NCBI RefSeq assembly: GCF_003314995.1
Contig: NZ_QNRH01000006.1
Coordinates: forward strand, 162,672 to 226,671
From: Pseudochrobactrum asaccharolyticum
GTDB lineage: Bacteria > Pseudomonadota > Alphaproteobacteria > Rhizobiales > Rhizobiaceae
DNA length: 64,000 nt
Direction of reading: 5' to 3'
Shown here: positions 41,763-50,906 of the stretch, in pieces
How the letters are laid out: each line of letters starts with the position of its first letter
How positions within the stretch are numbered: the stretch's first letter is position 1
Translations under genes and position numbers: made by a program
Notes under the pieces: model-generated
Told to the model about the DNA's origin: nothing
The model's input: only the letters and a program-made list of their open reading frames with translations
Database searches by the model: none

Positions 41763-43004
41763 ATGTCTTCGACAGTTTCTCCGCTCGCACCAAAACATTA
41801 TCCTGCCATGCCGGTGATTACCGGTGTGCGAATGGCCACAGCCGAAGCGGGGATCAAATATAAGAACCGGACAGATGTGCTGATGATGGTGTTTGATACA
41901 CCGGCATCGGTTGCCGGTGTTTTCACCCGTTCCAAATGCCCGTCAGCGCCGGTTGATTTTTGCCGCGAGAGCCTGAAGCACGGCACAGCCAAAGCGGTGA
42001 TCGTGAATTCCGGTAATGCCAATGCTTTTACCGGTAAGAAAGGTCGTGAGACGACGACTGCAACAGCCAAGGCTGCTTGTGAAGCGCTGGGCTGTGAAAC
42101 CCATGAAATCTTTCTTGCTTCAACCGGTGTGATCGGCGAACCGCTGGATGCCGGTAAATTTTCGCATTTGTTTGGTGACATGAACGCGCGTGCCGATAAT
42201 AACGGCTGGCTGGAAGCTGCCAAAGCGATCATGACCACGGATACTTATCCGAAAGTGGCAACAGAAACTGTGCTGCTTGGCGGTGTGCCGGTGACCATTA
42301 ACGGAATTGCCAAGGGCGCCGGTATGATTGCGCCGGATATGGCGACAATGCTGTCCTTTGTGGTGACGGATGCACCGATTGCTTCCGATGTGTTGCAGGG
42401 ACTGCTGTCCAAAGCGGTGGATTCCAGCTTCAATGCGGTGACTGTGGACAGTGATACTTCTACTTCAGACACGCTGATGCTGTTTGCTACCGGTACGGCC
42501 GCTGAGCGCGGTGCGGTTGCAGTAACTGCATTGGATGACGAACGACTGGCAGAATTTGACCGTGCTTTGCGCAAGCTTTTGAAAAATCTGGCACTGCAGG
42601 TTGTGCGCGATGGCGAAGGCGCACGCAAAATGCTGGAAATCACTGTTAAAGGTGCGGTTTCTGACATTTCTGCCAAGCGCATCGGTCTGTCGATTGCCAA
42701 TTCCCCGCTTGTGAAAACCGCTGCTGCCGGTGAAGATGCTAACTGGGGACGTGTGGTCATGGCTGTTGGCAAGGCCGGTGAGCCTGCCGACCGTGATCGT
42801 CTGGCGATCAGCTTCGGAGATATCCGTGTGGCGGTCGATGGTGAGCGCGATGCGGCTTATTCGGAAGCAGCTGCTTCTGATTATATGAAGGGTGAGGACA
42901 TTCTCATCACGGTTGAACTTGGTATGGGTGAGGGCACAGCGACTGTCTGGACCTGTGACCTGACCAAGGAATATGTGGCTATTAACGGTGATTACCGGTC
43001 GTGA
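41763..43004 (+). CDS. argJ: bifunctional ornithine acetyltransferase / N-acetylglutamate synthase
   Basis: About 413 residues from ATG 41763 (GAGG seven bases upstream; the earlier in-frame TTG at 41703 is not family-like). ArgJ recycles the acetyl group from N-acetylornithine to glutamate in arginine synthesis. It self-cleaves at Ala194-Thr195 in '[16 protein letters not shown]', and the freed Thr195 is the nucleophile. Other motifs are '[14 protein letters not shown]', 'TGVIGEPL', '[13 protein letters not shown]'-type and '[10 protein letters not shown]'. The C-terminus '[11 protein letters not shown]' is diagnostic. It overlaps the next gene by one base (TGATG). Confidence 0.97.
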   Translation: MSSTVSPLAPKHYPAMPVITGVRMATAEAGIKYKNRTDVLMMVFDTPASVAGVFTRSKCPSAPVDFCRESLKHGTAKAVIVNSGNANAFTGKKGRETTTATAKAACEALGCETHEIFLASTGVIGEPLDAGKFSHLFGDMNARADNNGWLEAAKAIMTTDTYPKVATETVLLGGVPVTINGIAKGAGMIAPDMATMLSFVVTDAPIASDVLQGLLSKAVDSSFNAVTVDSDTSTSDTLMLFATGTAAERGAVAVTALDDERLAEFDRALRKLLKNLALQVVRDGEGARKMLEITVKGAVSDISAKRIGLSIANSPLVKTAAAGEDANWGRVVMAVGKAGEPADRDRLAISFGDIRVAVDGERDAAYSEAAASDYMKGEDILITVELGMGEGTATVWTCDLTKEYVAINGDYRS

Positions 43005-43765
43005 TGTCAAAAATTCGTCAGTATGAAGAGCTTGGTTTTCGTGCATGGCCTGCAGCGCAGGTCACGCATCTGGGTGACTGGGCTGTTCAACTGACGCCTT
43101 ATTATCCGTCGAAGCGCGGTAATTCCGTCAATCTGCTTAATCCGTCCGATGATGCGGATCTGGCACAGCGGGTCGAGGCCTGTGAGGCGCTGTTTACCGA
43201 GCAGGGCAAACAGCCGGTATTCCGGCTGACCCCGCTGGCACCACCTGCTTTGGCGGATTATCTGAGTGCGCGCGGTTATACGACTGCGGGCGGATCATCG
43301 GTTATGGCCTGTGATTTGCGCGATAATGCCTTTTTGAAAGTGCCACAGCCACGTCTGCCATTGCGGCTTGTGCATTTTCGTGAGGGACAGGAGATTGGCT
43401 ACAGCCGGATATCCGGTGATTTCCATAACCGGCCTGAGCCGCAGATTGAAGGGCTGGCTCAGGTGCTGAGCTCCATTCAGCCGCAGAAATATGTCATTGC
43501 CGGATTTTCCGGTGCTGAACCTGCGGCAACTCTGCTTTGTGTGAGTGAGAACGGCTATACCGGTCTGCTGGATTTGTGTATTGGTGAGACGTTCAGACGG
43601 CGTGGCTTTGCAAAAGCGCTGGTGCTGAATGAGATGGCGCAGGCCTTATCCCGCGGAGATCACCGGTTCTGGTTGCAGGTAGAAACAGCCAATCATGCAG
43701 CACGGGCTTTGTATCAGGGATTAGGCTTCTCCACTGTCTATGATTATATTTATTATTGCAGATAG
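43004..43765 (+). CDS. GNAT family N-acetyltransferase
   Basis: The protein has 253 residues from ATG 43004, coupled to argJ by a one-base overlap. The N-terminal half ('LGFRAWPAAQVTHLGDWAVQLTPYYPSKRGNSVNLLN') is a family-specific domain; the C-terminal half is GNAT with 'YTGLLDLCIGETFRRRGFAKALVLNEMAQAL' (RRRGFA loop) and 'FWLQVETANHAARALYQGLGFSTVYDYIYY'. The order argJ-GNAT-mutT is conserved in rhizobia. The substrate is unknown; a link to arginine or amino-acid metabolism is suggested only by the coupling. Confidence 0.88.
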   Translation: MSKIRQYEELGFRAWPAAQVTHLGDWAVQLTPYYPSKRGNSVNLLNPSDDADLAQRVEACEALFTEQGKQPVFRLTPLAPPALADYLSARGYTTAGGSSVMACDLRDNAFLKVPQPRLPLRLVHFREGQEIGYSRISGDFHNRPEPQIEGLAQVLSSIQPQKYVIAGFSGAEPAATLLCVSENGYTGLLDLCIGETFRRRGFAKALVLNEMAQALSRGDHRFWLQVETANHAARALYQGLGFSTVYDYIYYCR

Positions 43766-43775
43766 GTAGAGTTTG

Positions 43776-44186
43776 ATGACTGAGGGCAAAAAGATTGTGC
43801 TGGTGGCAGCCTGTGCGCTGATTGATACGGATGGCCGTATTTTGCTGGCACAACGGCCTGAGGGCAAAAATCTGGCCGGTCTTTGGGAGTTTCCGGGCGG
43901 CAAGGTTGAGAGCGGCGAAACGCCGGAAGATGCGCTGATCCGTGAATTGCAGGAAGAGCTGGGTATTACCACCAAACATGCCTGCCTCGCACCGCTGACC
44001 TTTGCCAGCTATGCTTATGAGAAATTTCATTTGCTGATGCCGTTGTATATCTGCCGTCGCTATGAGGGGATTGCTCGTTCGATGGAAGGGCAGGCACTGA
44101 AATGGGTGAAACCAAAAGACCTGCGTGCTTATCCGATGCCGCCTGCCGATGAACCGCTGATCCCCTTCCTGATGGATCTTCTGTAA
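43776..44186 (+). CDS. mutT: Nudix hydrolase MutT (8-oxo-dGTP diphosphatase)
   Basis: The protein has 136 residues from ATG 43776. The Nudix box 'GGKVESGETPEDALIRELQEELGI' fits Gx5Ex7REUxEExGU exactly, and 'LAQRPEGKNLAGLWEFPGGK' is the MutT/CTP-pyrophosphohydrolase lead-in. 'LTFASYAYEKFHLLMPLYICRRYEG' and 'LKWVKPKDLRAYPMPPADEPLIPFL' complete the MutT subfamily. It removes oxidised dGTP to prevent mutation. It is ten bases after the GNAT gene and likely in the argJ transcript. Confidence 0.93.
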   Translation: MTEGKKIVLVAACALIDTDGRILLAQRPEGKNLAGLWEFPGGKVESGETPEDALIRELQEELGITTKHACLAPLTFASYAYEKFHLLMPLYICRRYEGIARSMEGQALKWVKPKDLRAYPMPPADEPLIPFLMDLL

Positions 44187-44309
44187 TATCCGGACAGAAC
44201 CTTTATAATTGCGGGCAGTTTTTGCATTTTTCAGGCAATTTTTACGTTCACGTTAATTGATGATTCACCGTCATAGCGCATGGTAGCTTTATCGCGCCGG
44301 AGTATGACG

Positions 44310-44666
44310 ATGAGTAGTAACCGCAGTGAGTATCAGTCTGAATTTCTGACAGACTTTTTTAAAGATGATGAAGATGCAAAAGCTGGCTTTATGCCGGTTG
44401 CAAAAAGCGGCTTTGTCCGCTGCGTGCTGCTGTTCGGCTCTGCTGTTTTGGCATTGACGCTGGTCATTGTGCCGGTACTGAGCCAGAAGGCCAATAAACA
44501 GACTGCGCAGTCGCTGTTTCCTGCCGGTGTGGATATGATGTCCACAGGCTCTATTCAGCGCGGCAATCCGGATAAATCCTATATTGAGCGCAAGAGCCTG
44601 CTGCAGTCCTCACCGGAATCAGTATGTGTGATTACCCGTGACGGCACCCAGCAGGGCGACTGCTGA
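44310..44666 (+). CDS. single-pass membrane hypothetical protein
   Basis: About 118 residues from ATG 44310, set by GGAG seven bases upstream (an ATG at 44304 is too close to that site). The N-terminal cytoplasmic part is polar and acidic, one helix is 'CVLLFGSAVLALTLVIVPVL' (about 48-67), and the short periplasmic tail 'FPAGVDMMSTGSIQRGNPDKSYIERKSLLQSSPESVCVITRDGTQQGDC' has two cysteines. I recognise no family. The MMSTGSI/R motif recurs in small envelope proteins of rhizobia. Confidence 0.7.
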   Translation: MSSNRSEYQSEFLTDFFKDDEDAKAGFMPVAKSGFVRCVLLFGSAVLALTLVIVPVLSQKANKQTAQSLFPAGVDMMSTGSIQRGNPDKSYIERKSLLQSSPESVCVITRDGTQQGDC

Positions 44667-44672
44667 TTAGTT

Positions 44673-45542
44673 TTAAGGCTTTTTTTCTGCCGCAAGCAGG
44701 GCTTCCGCCAGTGAAGCTTTGGCAGAACCCGGTTTCAGCGGCTGCTGCTGTGAAGCATGGGGTGCCCAGCCGGACATCCAGATGAATGAGAATGTCGCAC
44801 GGATACGCCCGTCCGGATCACTGAAGCGCTCTGCATAAATCTCGGCAGCCCGCATAAAGAGGCGGCGGCCAACCGGCTTACGCGAACGGCCGGTCAAAAT
44901 ATTGCTCATCCCCATCGCGCGGATATCCGCCATCAGTGCAAACATGTTGTCATAACGCACGGTAACGGTTTCGATATCCGTCACAGGCAAAGCATAACCG
45001 GCGCGCTGCAACAGGGCGCCGCCATCGCGGACATCCGCAAAAGGCGCCACGCGCGGGCTGACCCCGCCGGTCAATTCAGACTCTGCCTGCAACAGCGATT
45101 CACGCAATTCGCCGAGTGTGCCCGCACCCGCCATACAACCGAGAAACAAACCGTCAGGTTTCAGCGCCTGTTTGATCTGCATCATCAGACCCGGTGTGTC
45201 ATTGGTAAATTGCAGTGACAGCAGTGAGATAATCAAATCTGCGCTGTGTGGTTCAAGCGGCAGATATTCTGTGCTGTCTTTTGATTGATATTCAACGGTC
45301 TCAATTACCTCTGCCTTGCCGGATTGTTGCAAAGACAGGCTCAGAGAGGACGTATAGGGATTGAGAAGTACAGCTCGGGTAAATTGGCGCTCAACAGTTG
45401 AAAGCCGGTCTTCCAGATCCTGCACAGTGCGCTCCAGCAGGAAATCCGCACCACTGATATTGCGGCGTAATGCCCGTTTCAGGCGCATTTGCAGCAATGC
45501 ATTGTCGAAGATGGTGTTTGGTGAGGTCTCTGTTGCTGACAT
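44673..45542 (-). CDS. SAM-dependent methyltransferase (BioC/NDUFAF5-like)
   Basis: About 289 residues from ATG 45542 (MSATETSPNTIFDNALL). 'RLKRALRRNISGADFLLERTVQDLEDRLSTVERQF' is the typical N-terminus. The usual GxGxG loop is weak, but 'HSADLIISLLSLQFTNDTPGLMMQIKQALKPDGLFLGCMAGAGTLGELRESLLQAE' is clear for this class, as is 'GGVSPRVAPFADVRDGGALLQRAGYALPVTD'. In alphaproteobacteria these proteins resemble NDUFAF5, the arginine hydroxylase involved in complex I assembly; that function is inferred. A longer frame extends to 45872 but runs into the comF-like gene and looks unconserved. Confidence 0.85.
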   Translation of the reverse strand: MSATETSPNTIFDNALLQMRLKRALRRNISGADFLLERTVQDLEDRLSTVERQFTRAVLLNPYTSSLSLSLQQSGKAEVIETVEYQSKDSTEYLPLEPHSADLIISLLSLQFTNDTPGLMMQIKQALKPDGLFLGCMAGAGTLGELRESLLQAESELTGGVSPRVAPFADVRDGGALLQRAGYALPVTDIETVTVRYDNMFALMADIRAMGMSNILTGRSRKPVGRRLFMRAAEIYAERFSDPDGRIRATFSFIWMSGWAPHASQQQPLKPGSAKASLAEALLAAEKKP

Positions 45543-45649
45543 TTTCTCGCATCCCGCTATCAGGCACCGCTCAAAATCAGAGATTTCTCTGGACTGGAGT
45601 GATGCATCTGGCATGGTGCTGTAAATGCGTTCAATCGGGGGCGAATGCA

Positions 45650-46450
45650 ATGGGGGAATTACTGCTTTCTCATGAAACTGTTGTGAGACAGGGGAGTTGG
45701 GCGCGTTTTCTGGATTATGCAGGCGCTGGTTTGAAAGCGCTGCCGGACCGGATTTTTCCTGCGCTTTGTGAGGGATGCGACAGCCCTGTTTCACAAAACG
45801 GCACATTGTGCGGGACTTGCTGGAGTTCGGTGCGCTTTCTGGAAGCACCACTTTGTCCTGTGATGGGAACACCTTTTACGCATGATTTTGGCGCGCATTT
45901 TTTGTCGGCAGAGGCGATTGCCAATCCGCCGTCTTTCCGGCGTTTACGTTCTGTTGCTTGTCATGACGGCTCGGCACGCCATGCCGGTATATCGCTGAAA
46001 TATTATGACCGGCTTGATCTGGCGCCGTGGATGGCACGCTGGATGCAACGGGCAGGGCAGGAATTGCTTGAGGATTGCGATGTGATTATTCCGGTGCCGC
46101 TGCATCGCAAGCGCCTGTGGAAGCGCCGCTATAATCAGGCCGCAGAACTGGCACGGGTTTTGGCGAAGCTCAGCGGTAAGACCTATGATCCTTCTGCATT
46201 GCAACGCATTAAAGATACACGCCAGCAGGCAGAACTCAGCCAGTCCGAGCGGTTGCGCAATGTTGCGGGAGCCTTTCGCGTGCCGGAGGCAGGGCGAAGC
46301 AATGTGCAGGGGCGTAGCGTGCTGTTGATTGATGATGTTTACACCACCGGCGCGACGGTGAAGGCCGCATCCCGTGCTGTGCTGAAAGCAGGGGCTGGCA
46401 GCGTGGATGTGCTGACTTTCGGGCGTGTGCTGCCTGAAGGGATGCGATAA
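45650..46450 (+). CDS. ComF family phosphoribosyltransferase
   Basis: About 266 residues from ATG 45650 with GGGGG eight bases upstream. It starts with a zinc-finger-like segment 'FPALCEGCDSPVSQNGTLCGTCWSSVRFLEAPLCPVMG' and continues with 'HAGISLKYYDRLDLAPWMARWMQRAG', 'DVIIPVPLHRKRLWKRRYNQAAELARVLAKL' and the PRTase loop 'VLLIDDVYTTGATVKAASRAVLKAGAG'. ComF helps pull DNA into cells in naturally competent species and may join salvage elsewhere; no other competence genes lie here. It is divergent from the methyltransferase with 107 bases between. Confidence 0.92.
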   Translation: MGELLLSHETVVRQGSWARFLDYAGAGLKALPDRIFPALCEGCDSPVSQNGTLCGTCWSSVRFLEAPLCPVMGTPFTHDFGAHFLSAEAIANPPSFRRLRSVACHDGSARHAGISLKYYDRLDLAPWMARWMQRAGQELLEDCDVIIPVPLHRKRLWKRRYNQAAELARVLAKLSGKTYDPSALQRIKDTRQQAELSQSERLRNVAGAFRVPEAGRSNVQGRSVLLIDDVYTTGATVKAASRAVLKAGAGSVDVLTFGRVLPEGMR

Positions 46451-46544
46451 TTATGCTGCTGCCTTAACGACAAAGCGACAGCAAGTGCTTGGATGATGAT
46501 GCAGGCATGGTTATATAGATAAGAAAATCAGGAGACTCTTGAAG

Positions 46545-46808
46545 ATGAATGTTGAAATTTATACCCGTGACGGCTGTGGCTACTGTGTTCGCGCGAAAAA
46601 GCTGCTCGATGAACGTGCGCCGGGCTACACGGAATTTAATGCGACTGTTGATCCGAAATATCGTGAAGAAATGATGACCCGTTCCGGTGGTACAACATTC
46701 CCGCAGATTTTCATCGGTGATGTACATGTCGGCGGTTGTGACGATCTTCATGCGCTGGATCGTGCAGGCAAGCTGGTTACGCTGCTGGAAACCGGTAAAG
46801 CAGATTAA
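46545..46808 (+). CDS. grxC: glutaredoxin 3
   Basis: About 87 residues from ATG 46545 (GGAGA at 46531-46535; the in-frame TTG at 46539 is too close). The dithiol active site is CGYC in 'YTRDGCGYCVRAKKLLDERAPGYTEF', and 'GGTTFPQIFIGDVHVGGCDDLHALDRAGKL' provides the cis-Pro and glutathione-binding GG-C-D-D. It reduces protein and glutathione mixed disulfides. It is 25 bases before the nitrilase-family gene; the order grxC-nit-DUF1178 is usual for the group. Confidence 0.97.
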   Translation: MNVEIYTRDGCGYCVRAKKLLDERAPGYTEFNATVDPKYREEMMTRSGGTTFPQIFIGDVHVGGCDDLHALDRAGKLVTLLETGKAD

Positions 46809-46833
46809 GTTGTAAGGCATAAAGGGGAGAATA

Positions 46834-47685
46834 ATGTCGATGGTTAAAGTTGCAGCTGTGCAGATGCGTTCAAACGGCGATATGTCTGCCAATATTACAG
46901 CGCTTGAGCGTATGGTAGGTGAGGCTGCCGCCCAAGGTGCGCAATATGTGCAGACACCTGAAAATACCGGCATTATTCAGAATGACCGTGCGCTTTACCG
47001 TGCCAGCCTTCATGCGGAGCAGGATGATCCTGTGGTGAAGGCAGCAGCAGCATTGGCAAAACGTCACGGCATTTATCTCCATATCGGTTCAACGCCGATT
47101 AAGCTGGACAATGGTCTGATTGCCAACCGCGCTTTTGTTTTTGCACCGGATGGTCCGAAAATCACGACATATGACAAGATTCATATGTTTGATGTGGATC
47201 TGGATAATGGCGAGAGCTGGCGTGAATCCGATACGATTTCTGCCGGTGATCGCGCAGTGGTCACGGAACTGCCGTTTATGAAGCTCGGACTGGCAATCTG
47301 CTATGACATTCGCTTCCCGCAGCTGTTTCAGGCGCAGGCAAATGCCGGTGCTAATGTAATTTCTGCGCCAGCTGCTTTTACCCGTCAGACCGGTGAAGCG
47401 CATTGGCATATTTTACAGCGGGCACGGGCGATTGAAAACGGTGCCTTCCTGATTTCTGCGGCACAGGGTGGTTTGCACAACGGTAATCGCCAGACTTACG
47501 GTCATTCGATCATTGTATCGCCTTGGGGTAAAGTGCTGGCAGAGGCCGATCATGATGATCCGGCTGTGATTTATGCCGAGATTGACGTGGCAGACAGCAC
47601 AGCTGCACGCAACAAAATCCCGAACCTGAAAAATGCGCGGGAATTTAAACTGGAAACCATTGGAGGCGGAACAGACAAGGCATGA
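46834..47685 (+). CDS. carbon-nitrogen hydrolase (Nit1/Nit2-like amidase)
   Basis: The protein has 283 residues. The Glu-Lys-Cys catalytic triad of the nitrilase superfamily is visible: Glu in 'YVQTPENTG', Lys in 'TTYDKIHMFDVD' and Cys156 in 'GLAICYDIRFPQLFQ'. The FDVD and RFP contexts place it with Nit1/NIT2, which hydrolyse deaminated glutathione or alpha-ketoglutaramate; being next to glutaredoxin fits deaminated glutathione repair. It overlaps the DUF1178 gene by 1-4 bases. Confidence 0.93.
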   Translation: MSMVKVAAVQMRSNGDMSANITALERMVGEAAAQGAQYVQTPENTGIIQNDRALYRASLHAEQDDPVVKAAAALAKRHGIYLHIGSTPIKLDNGLIANRAFVFAPDGPKITTYDKIHMFDVDLDNGESWRESDTISAGDRAVVTELPFMKLGLAICYDIRFPQLFQAQANAGANVISAPAAFTRQTGEAHWHILQRARAIENGAFLISAAQGGLHNGNRQTYGHSIIVSPWGKVLAEADHDDPAVIYAEIDVADSTAARNKIPNLKNAREFKLETIGGGTDKA

Positions 47686-48107
47686 TGCGTTTTTCTCTGC
47701 ACTGTGATCAGTCTCATGAGTTTGAGGGCTGGTTTCGCAATAATGAGGATTTCGATAGCCAGACCGCACGCGGTCTGGTGCAATGCCCCGTTTGTCATTC
47801 ACCAAAAGTCAGTAAGGCGCTGATGGCGCCTTCTGTTACGACAGGCCGAACCAAAGAGAAGATTGCTGCGACGATGGGCGAAGCCCAGCGTAAATTACTG
47901 GATGAAATGCGTGAGATCAGTCGTAAGGTGAAAGAGAATGCCGATTATGTCGGTGATCGCTTTGCCGAAGAAGCGCGCAAAATTCATCACGGTGAAACGG
48001 AAGAGCGCGGTATCTATGGCGAGGCTACGAAGGAAGAGATTACATCGCTTGTAGAAGACGGTGTGGAGATTATGCCACTGCCAGTGCTTCCTGAGGATTA
48101 TAATTAA
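47682..48107 (+). CDS. DUF1178 family protein
   Basis: The protein has 141 residues. 'MRFSLHCDQSHEFEGWFRNNEDFDSQTARGLVQCPVCHSPKVSKALMAPSV' is a zinc-ribbon-like start (CPVC with upstream Cys/His), followed by 'LLDEMREISRKVKENADYVGDRFAEEARKIHHGETEERGIYGEATKEEITSLVEDGVEIMPLPVLPED', the DUF1178 signature. The ATGATG start overlaps the nitrilase stop, implying coupled translation. The function is unknown; a redox or glutathione-linked role would be guesswork from context. Confidence 0.93.
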   Translation: MMRFSLHCDQSHEFEGWFRNNEDFDSQTARGLVQCPVCHSPKVSKALMAPSVTTGRTKEKIAATMGEAQRKLLDEMREISRKVKENADYVGDRFAEEARKIHHGETEERGIYGEATKEEITSLVEDGVEIMPLPVLPEDYN

Positions 48108-48135
48108 ACCGCACTGGTTCAATAGCTGAAGATTA

Positions 48136-48164
48136 CAACTGATCCGCAGGAAACGGATCAGTTG
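48136..48164. terminator. stem-loop between DUF1178 gene and ubiG
   Basis: CAACTGATCCG / CGGATCAGTTG, a perfect 11-base stem between convergent genes; no T-run on either side, so termination strength is uncertain. Confidence 0.6.
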
Positions 48165-48176
48165 TCTCTGGTGTCA

Positions 48177-48980
48177 TTAACGACGCTGTGCCAGAACCAT
48201 ATAATTCACGTCGAGATCGCGTGAGCGGTTCCATGTATCATTGAGCGGATTATAACTGACGCCGGTTTTTTCCAGCACGGTCAGACCGGCAGCCTGCAAC
48301 GGTTTTTCCAGTTCCTCAGGACGTACCAGTTTTTCATATTGATGGGTGCCTTTCGGCAGCCAGCGCAGCACATATTCAGCGCCGATAATCGCCAGTCCCC
48401 ATGCTTTGAGCGTGCGGTTGATGGTGGCCACAAACATCAGTCCCTGAGGTTTGACCATTTTTGCCGTGGCCGACATGAACAGATCAACATCAGAGACGTG
48501 TTCAACCACTTCCATATTCAGCACGATATCGAATTGTTCACCGGCATCAGCCAGTGCTTCTGCGGTGGTGGCGCGATAATCGATCTCAATGCCCATCTCG
48601 GTGGCATGAATTTTGGCCACTTCAATATTGGTGGTTGAAGCATCTGCGCCGATAACTGTCGCGCCAAGGCGTGCCATCGGTTCACACAGCAGGCCGCCGC
48701 CGCAACCAATATCCAGAATACGCAGACCTTCCAGCGGTTTAGCCGCTAGCGGGTCACGGTTGAAGTGTTTACAAATCTGCTCTTTGAGATATTCCAGGCG
48801 GGTCGGATTGAATTTATGGAGCGGGCGGAATTTGCCCTGCGGATTCCACCACTCGCTGGCAATGCGCGAGAAATGCGCAACTTCAGCAGGATCAATCGTC
48901 GTGCGGCCGGATACGGCTTCCTGTGGCTGCTCTGAGCCGGAATGAGCACTTGTATCTGTCTGTTTGGACGTTTCGGACAT
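48177..48980 (-). CDS. ubiG: ubiquinone biosynthesis O-methyltransferase
   Basis: About 267 residues from ATG 48980, which follows GGAGA; longer in-frame starts up to 49019 lack a site. Motif I '[33 protein letters not shown]' and '[20 protein letters not shown]' are the SAM-binding motifs. '[32 protein letters not shown]' and '[22 protein letters not shown]' are UbiG-specific. It carries out both O-methylations of the ubiquinone head group. Confidence 0.96.
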   Translation of the reverse strand: MSETSKQTDTSAHSGSEQPQEAVSGRTTIDPAEVAHFSRIASEWWNPQGKFRPLHKFNPTRLEYLKEQICKHFNRDPLAAKPLEGLRILDIGCGGGLLCEPMARLGATVIGADASTTNIEVAKIHATEMGIEIDYRATTAEALADAGEQFDIVLNMEVVEHVSDVDLFMSATAKMVKPQGLMFVATINRTLKAWGLAIIGAEYVLRWLPKGTHQYEKLVRPEELEKPLQAAGLTVLEKTGVSYNPLNDTWNRSRDLDVNYMVLAQRR

Positions 48981-49167
48981 AACTATCTCCATTTGCCCTT
49001 CATGGACTTGTCTGTTCATAGACGAAAGTCAAGCATCTTTTCGCCGGATGAGCTTGCGAAGTGATCATAATTTCGGTATGTCAGCATCACTTACTTGTTG
49101 GGTGTACCTCTCAGTACGTTGGCAGGTTCCCGTTGGTTCTCATTTTCATTCAGGATATGTCGACATA

Positions 49168-50421
49168 ATGGCGCGCATTGTGATGAAGTTCGGCGGCACT
49201 TCTGTGGCCGATATTGACCGGATCCGGAATGTGGCGCGTCACGTTAAACGTGAAGTCGATTCCGGAAATGAAGTTGCAGTTGTGGTTTCGGCTATGGCCG
49301 GTAAAACCAATGAACTGGTAGGCTGGACGCGTGAAGCATCTCCGATGCATGATGCACGCGAATATGATGCGATTGTTGCCTCCGGTGAGCAGGTAACAGC
49401 CGGTCTTTTGGCGATTGTGCTGCAGTCGATGGGCGTGAATGCACGTTCGTGGCAGGGCTGGCAGATCCCGATCAAGACCGACATGACGCATGGCGCTGCC
49501 CGTATTACCGATATTGACGGCTCTTTCCTGATCAAGCGTTTCACTGAAGGTCAGGTTGCGGTTATTGCCGGTTTTCAGGGTATCAGCCCGGAAAACCGCA
49601 TTTCGACGCTGGGTCGCGGCGGTTCTGATACATCGGCTGTGGCAATCGCTGCGGCGGTTAAAGCAGACCGTTGTGATATCTATACGGATGTGGACGGGGT
49701 TTACACCACTGACCCGCGTGTAGAACCTAAAGCCCGCCGCATGGCAAAAATTTCTTTCGAAGAGATGCTGGAAATGGCTTCTCTTGGTGCCAAAGTCCTG
49801 CAGGTTCGTTCTGTTGAATTGGCTATGGTGCATAAAGTCCGTACATTTGTACGTTCAAGCTTTGAAGATCCGCATGCGCCGGGCATGGGTGATCCGCTCA
49901 ACCCTCCCGGAACGCTGATTTGCGATGAGGATGAAATCGTGGAACAACAGGTCGTAACAGGTATCGCTTTCGCCCGAGACGAAGCTCAGATTTCATTGCG
50001 CCGTGTGGCTGACCGCCCGGGCGTCTCTGCAGCGATTTTTGTCCCGCTGGCTGAAGAACATATCAATGTTGATATGATCGTGCAGAATGTTTCTGAAGAC
50101 GGTTCAAAAACCGATATGACATTCACCGTACCATCCGGTGATATGGATAAAGCGGTTCATGCGCTGGATAAAGTGAAAGCAGAAATCGGCTGTGACTCGA
50201 TCCAGTCCGAAACCGGCCTGGCTAAAATCTCGGTGATCGGCACCGGTATGCGCTCGCATGCAGGCGTTGCTGCCACAGCGTTTAAAGCGCTGGCAGAAAA
50301 AGGCATTAATATTCGTGCAATCACCACATCCGAGATTAAGATCTCGATCCTGATTGACAGCGCTTATACAGAACTCGCGGTACGAACCCTGCATTCTGTT
50401 TACGGGCTGGATAAGCACTGA
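49168..50421 (+). CDS. lysC: aspartate kinase
   Basis: The protein has 417 residues from ATG 49168 (MARIVMKFGGTSVADIDRIRNVARHV). The kinase domain contains the KFGGTS substrate motif, 'GEQVTAGLLAIVL', 'LGRGGSDTSAVAIAAAVKADRCDIYTDVDGVYTTDPR' and 'EEMLEMASLGAKVLQ'. Two C-terminal ACT domains ('VTGIAFARDEAQISLRRVADRPGVSAAIF', 'GLAKISVIGTGMRSHAGVAATAFKALAEKGINIRAITTSEIKISILI') mediate feedback by lysine and threonine. It is the first step toward Lys, Thr, Met and diaminopimelate. It has its own terminator. Confidence 0.97.
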   Translation: MARIVMKFGGTSVADIDRIRNVARHVKREVDSGNEVAVVVSAMAGKTNELVGWTREASPMHDAREYDAIVASGEQVTAGLLAIVLQSMGVNARSWQGWQIPIKTDMTHGAARITDIDGSFLIKRFTEGQVAVIAGFQGISPENRISTLGRGGSDTSAVAIAAAVKADRCDIYTDVDGVYTTDPRVEPKARRMAKISFEEMLEMASLGAKVLQVRSVELAMVHKVRTFVRSSFEDPHAPGMGDPLNPPGTLICDEDEIVEQQVVTGIAFARDEAQISLRRVADRPGVSAAIFVPLAEEHINVDMIVQNVSEDGSKTDMTFTVPSGDMDKAVHALDKVKAEIGCDSIQSETGLAKISVIGTGMRSHAGVAATAFKALAEKGINIRAITTSEIKISILIDSAYTELAVRTLHSVYGLDKH

Positions 50422-50445
50422 AAAAACTGAATCTATAAAGTTTCA

Positions 50446-50481
50446 GAAAAAGGCAGTGCTTCGCAGCGCTGCCTTTTTTGT
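50446..50481 (+). terminator. Rho-independent terminator of lysC
   Basis: AAAAAGGCAG / CTGCCTTTTTT stem with an inner GC pairing, then T-run. Confidence 0.92.
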
Positions 50482-50906
50482 TTAGAATGTTGAGCAAGCT
50501 GGGATGTCAGGGGATTAAAAATTCTGCAATGGGGTGTATTAGCGGAAAATCAGCTTTAAGCTATGCGTCTGCTGCATAGCTCGTTCTGAGTGGGTTTTGA
50601 AAAACAGTCCGGCTGCCACAAAAATATAAACCGGAATTGTTTTGAGACATTTTTGTTGATCACTATAATTTAGCCGGTTTGCGCCCCATTTTGGACACTT
50701 ACTCAGCCTTATGAGCTGCATTACAGAAAGATTTGATGAATACGCCCTAGACGATTATGAGAAAAATGCTCACAAGCAAATCAAAGTGAGCTATGCACAC
50801 AGCGGTGTGATTCGTGATCTGTCCGGTCTTGTATTATAAAAGCTGAAATAATGCCGGACGTGATTTGATCTTAGGCGTGAGGCATCTGGAGGAGCATTGA
50901 GACCCT
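50482..50906 (+). other. intergenic region upstream of ptsP
   Basis: About 425 bases. A plus-strand open frame at 50711-50839 (42 codons) has no ribosome binding site or recognisable sequence and is not called. The ptsP promoter should be here; GGAGG at about 50889-50893 is its presumed ribosome binding site, with a long spacing of 13. Confidence 0.5.

Noticed and set aside
50711..50839. A 42-codon frame in the lysC-ptsP gap (MSCITERFDEYALDDYEK start)
   Set aside because: No ribosome binding site, no promoter of its own and no recognisable pattern; too weak to call.
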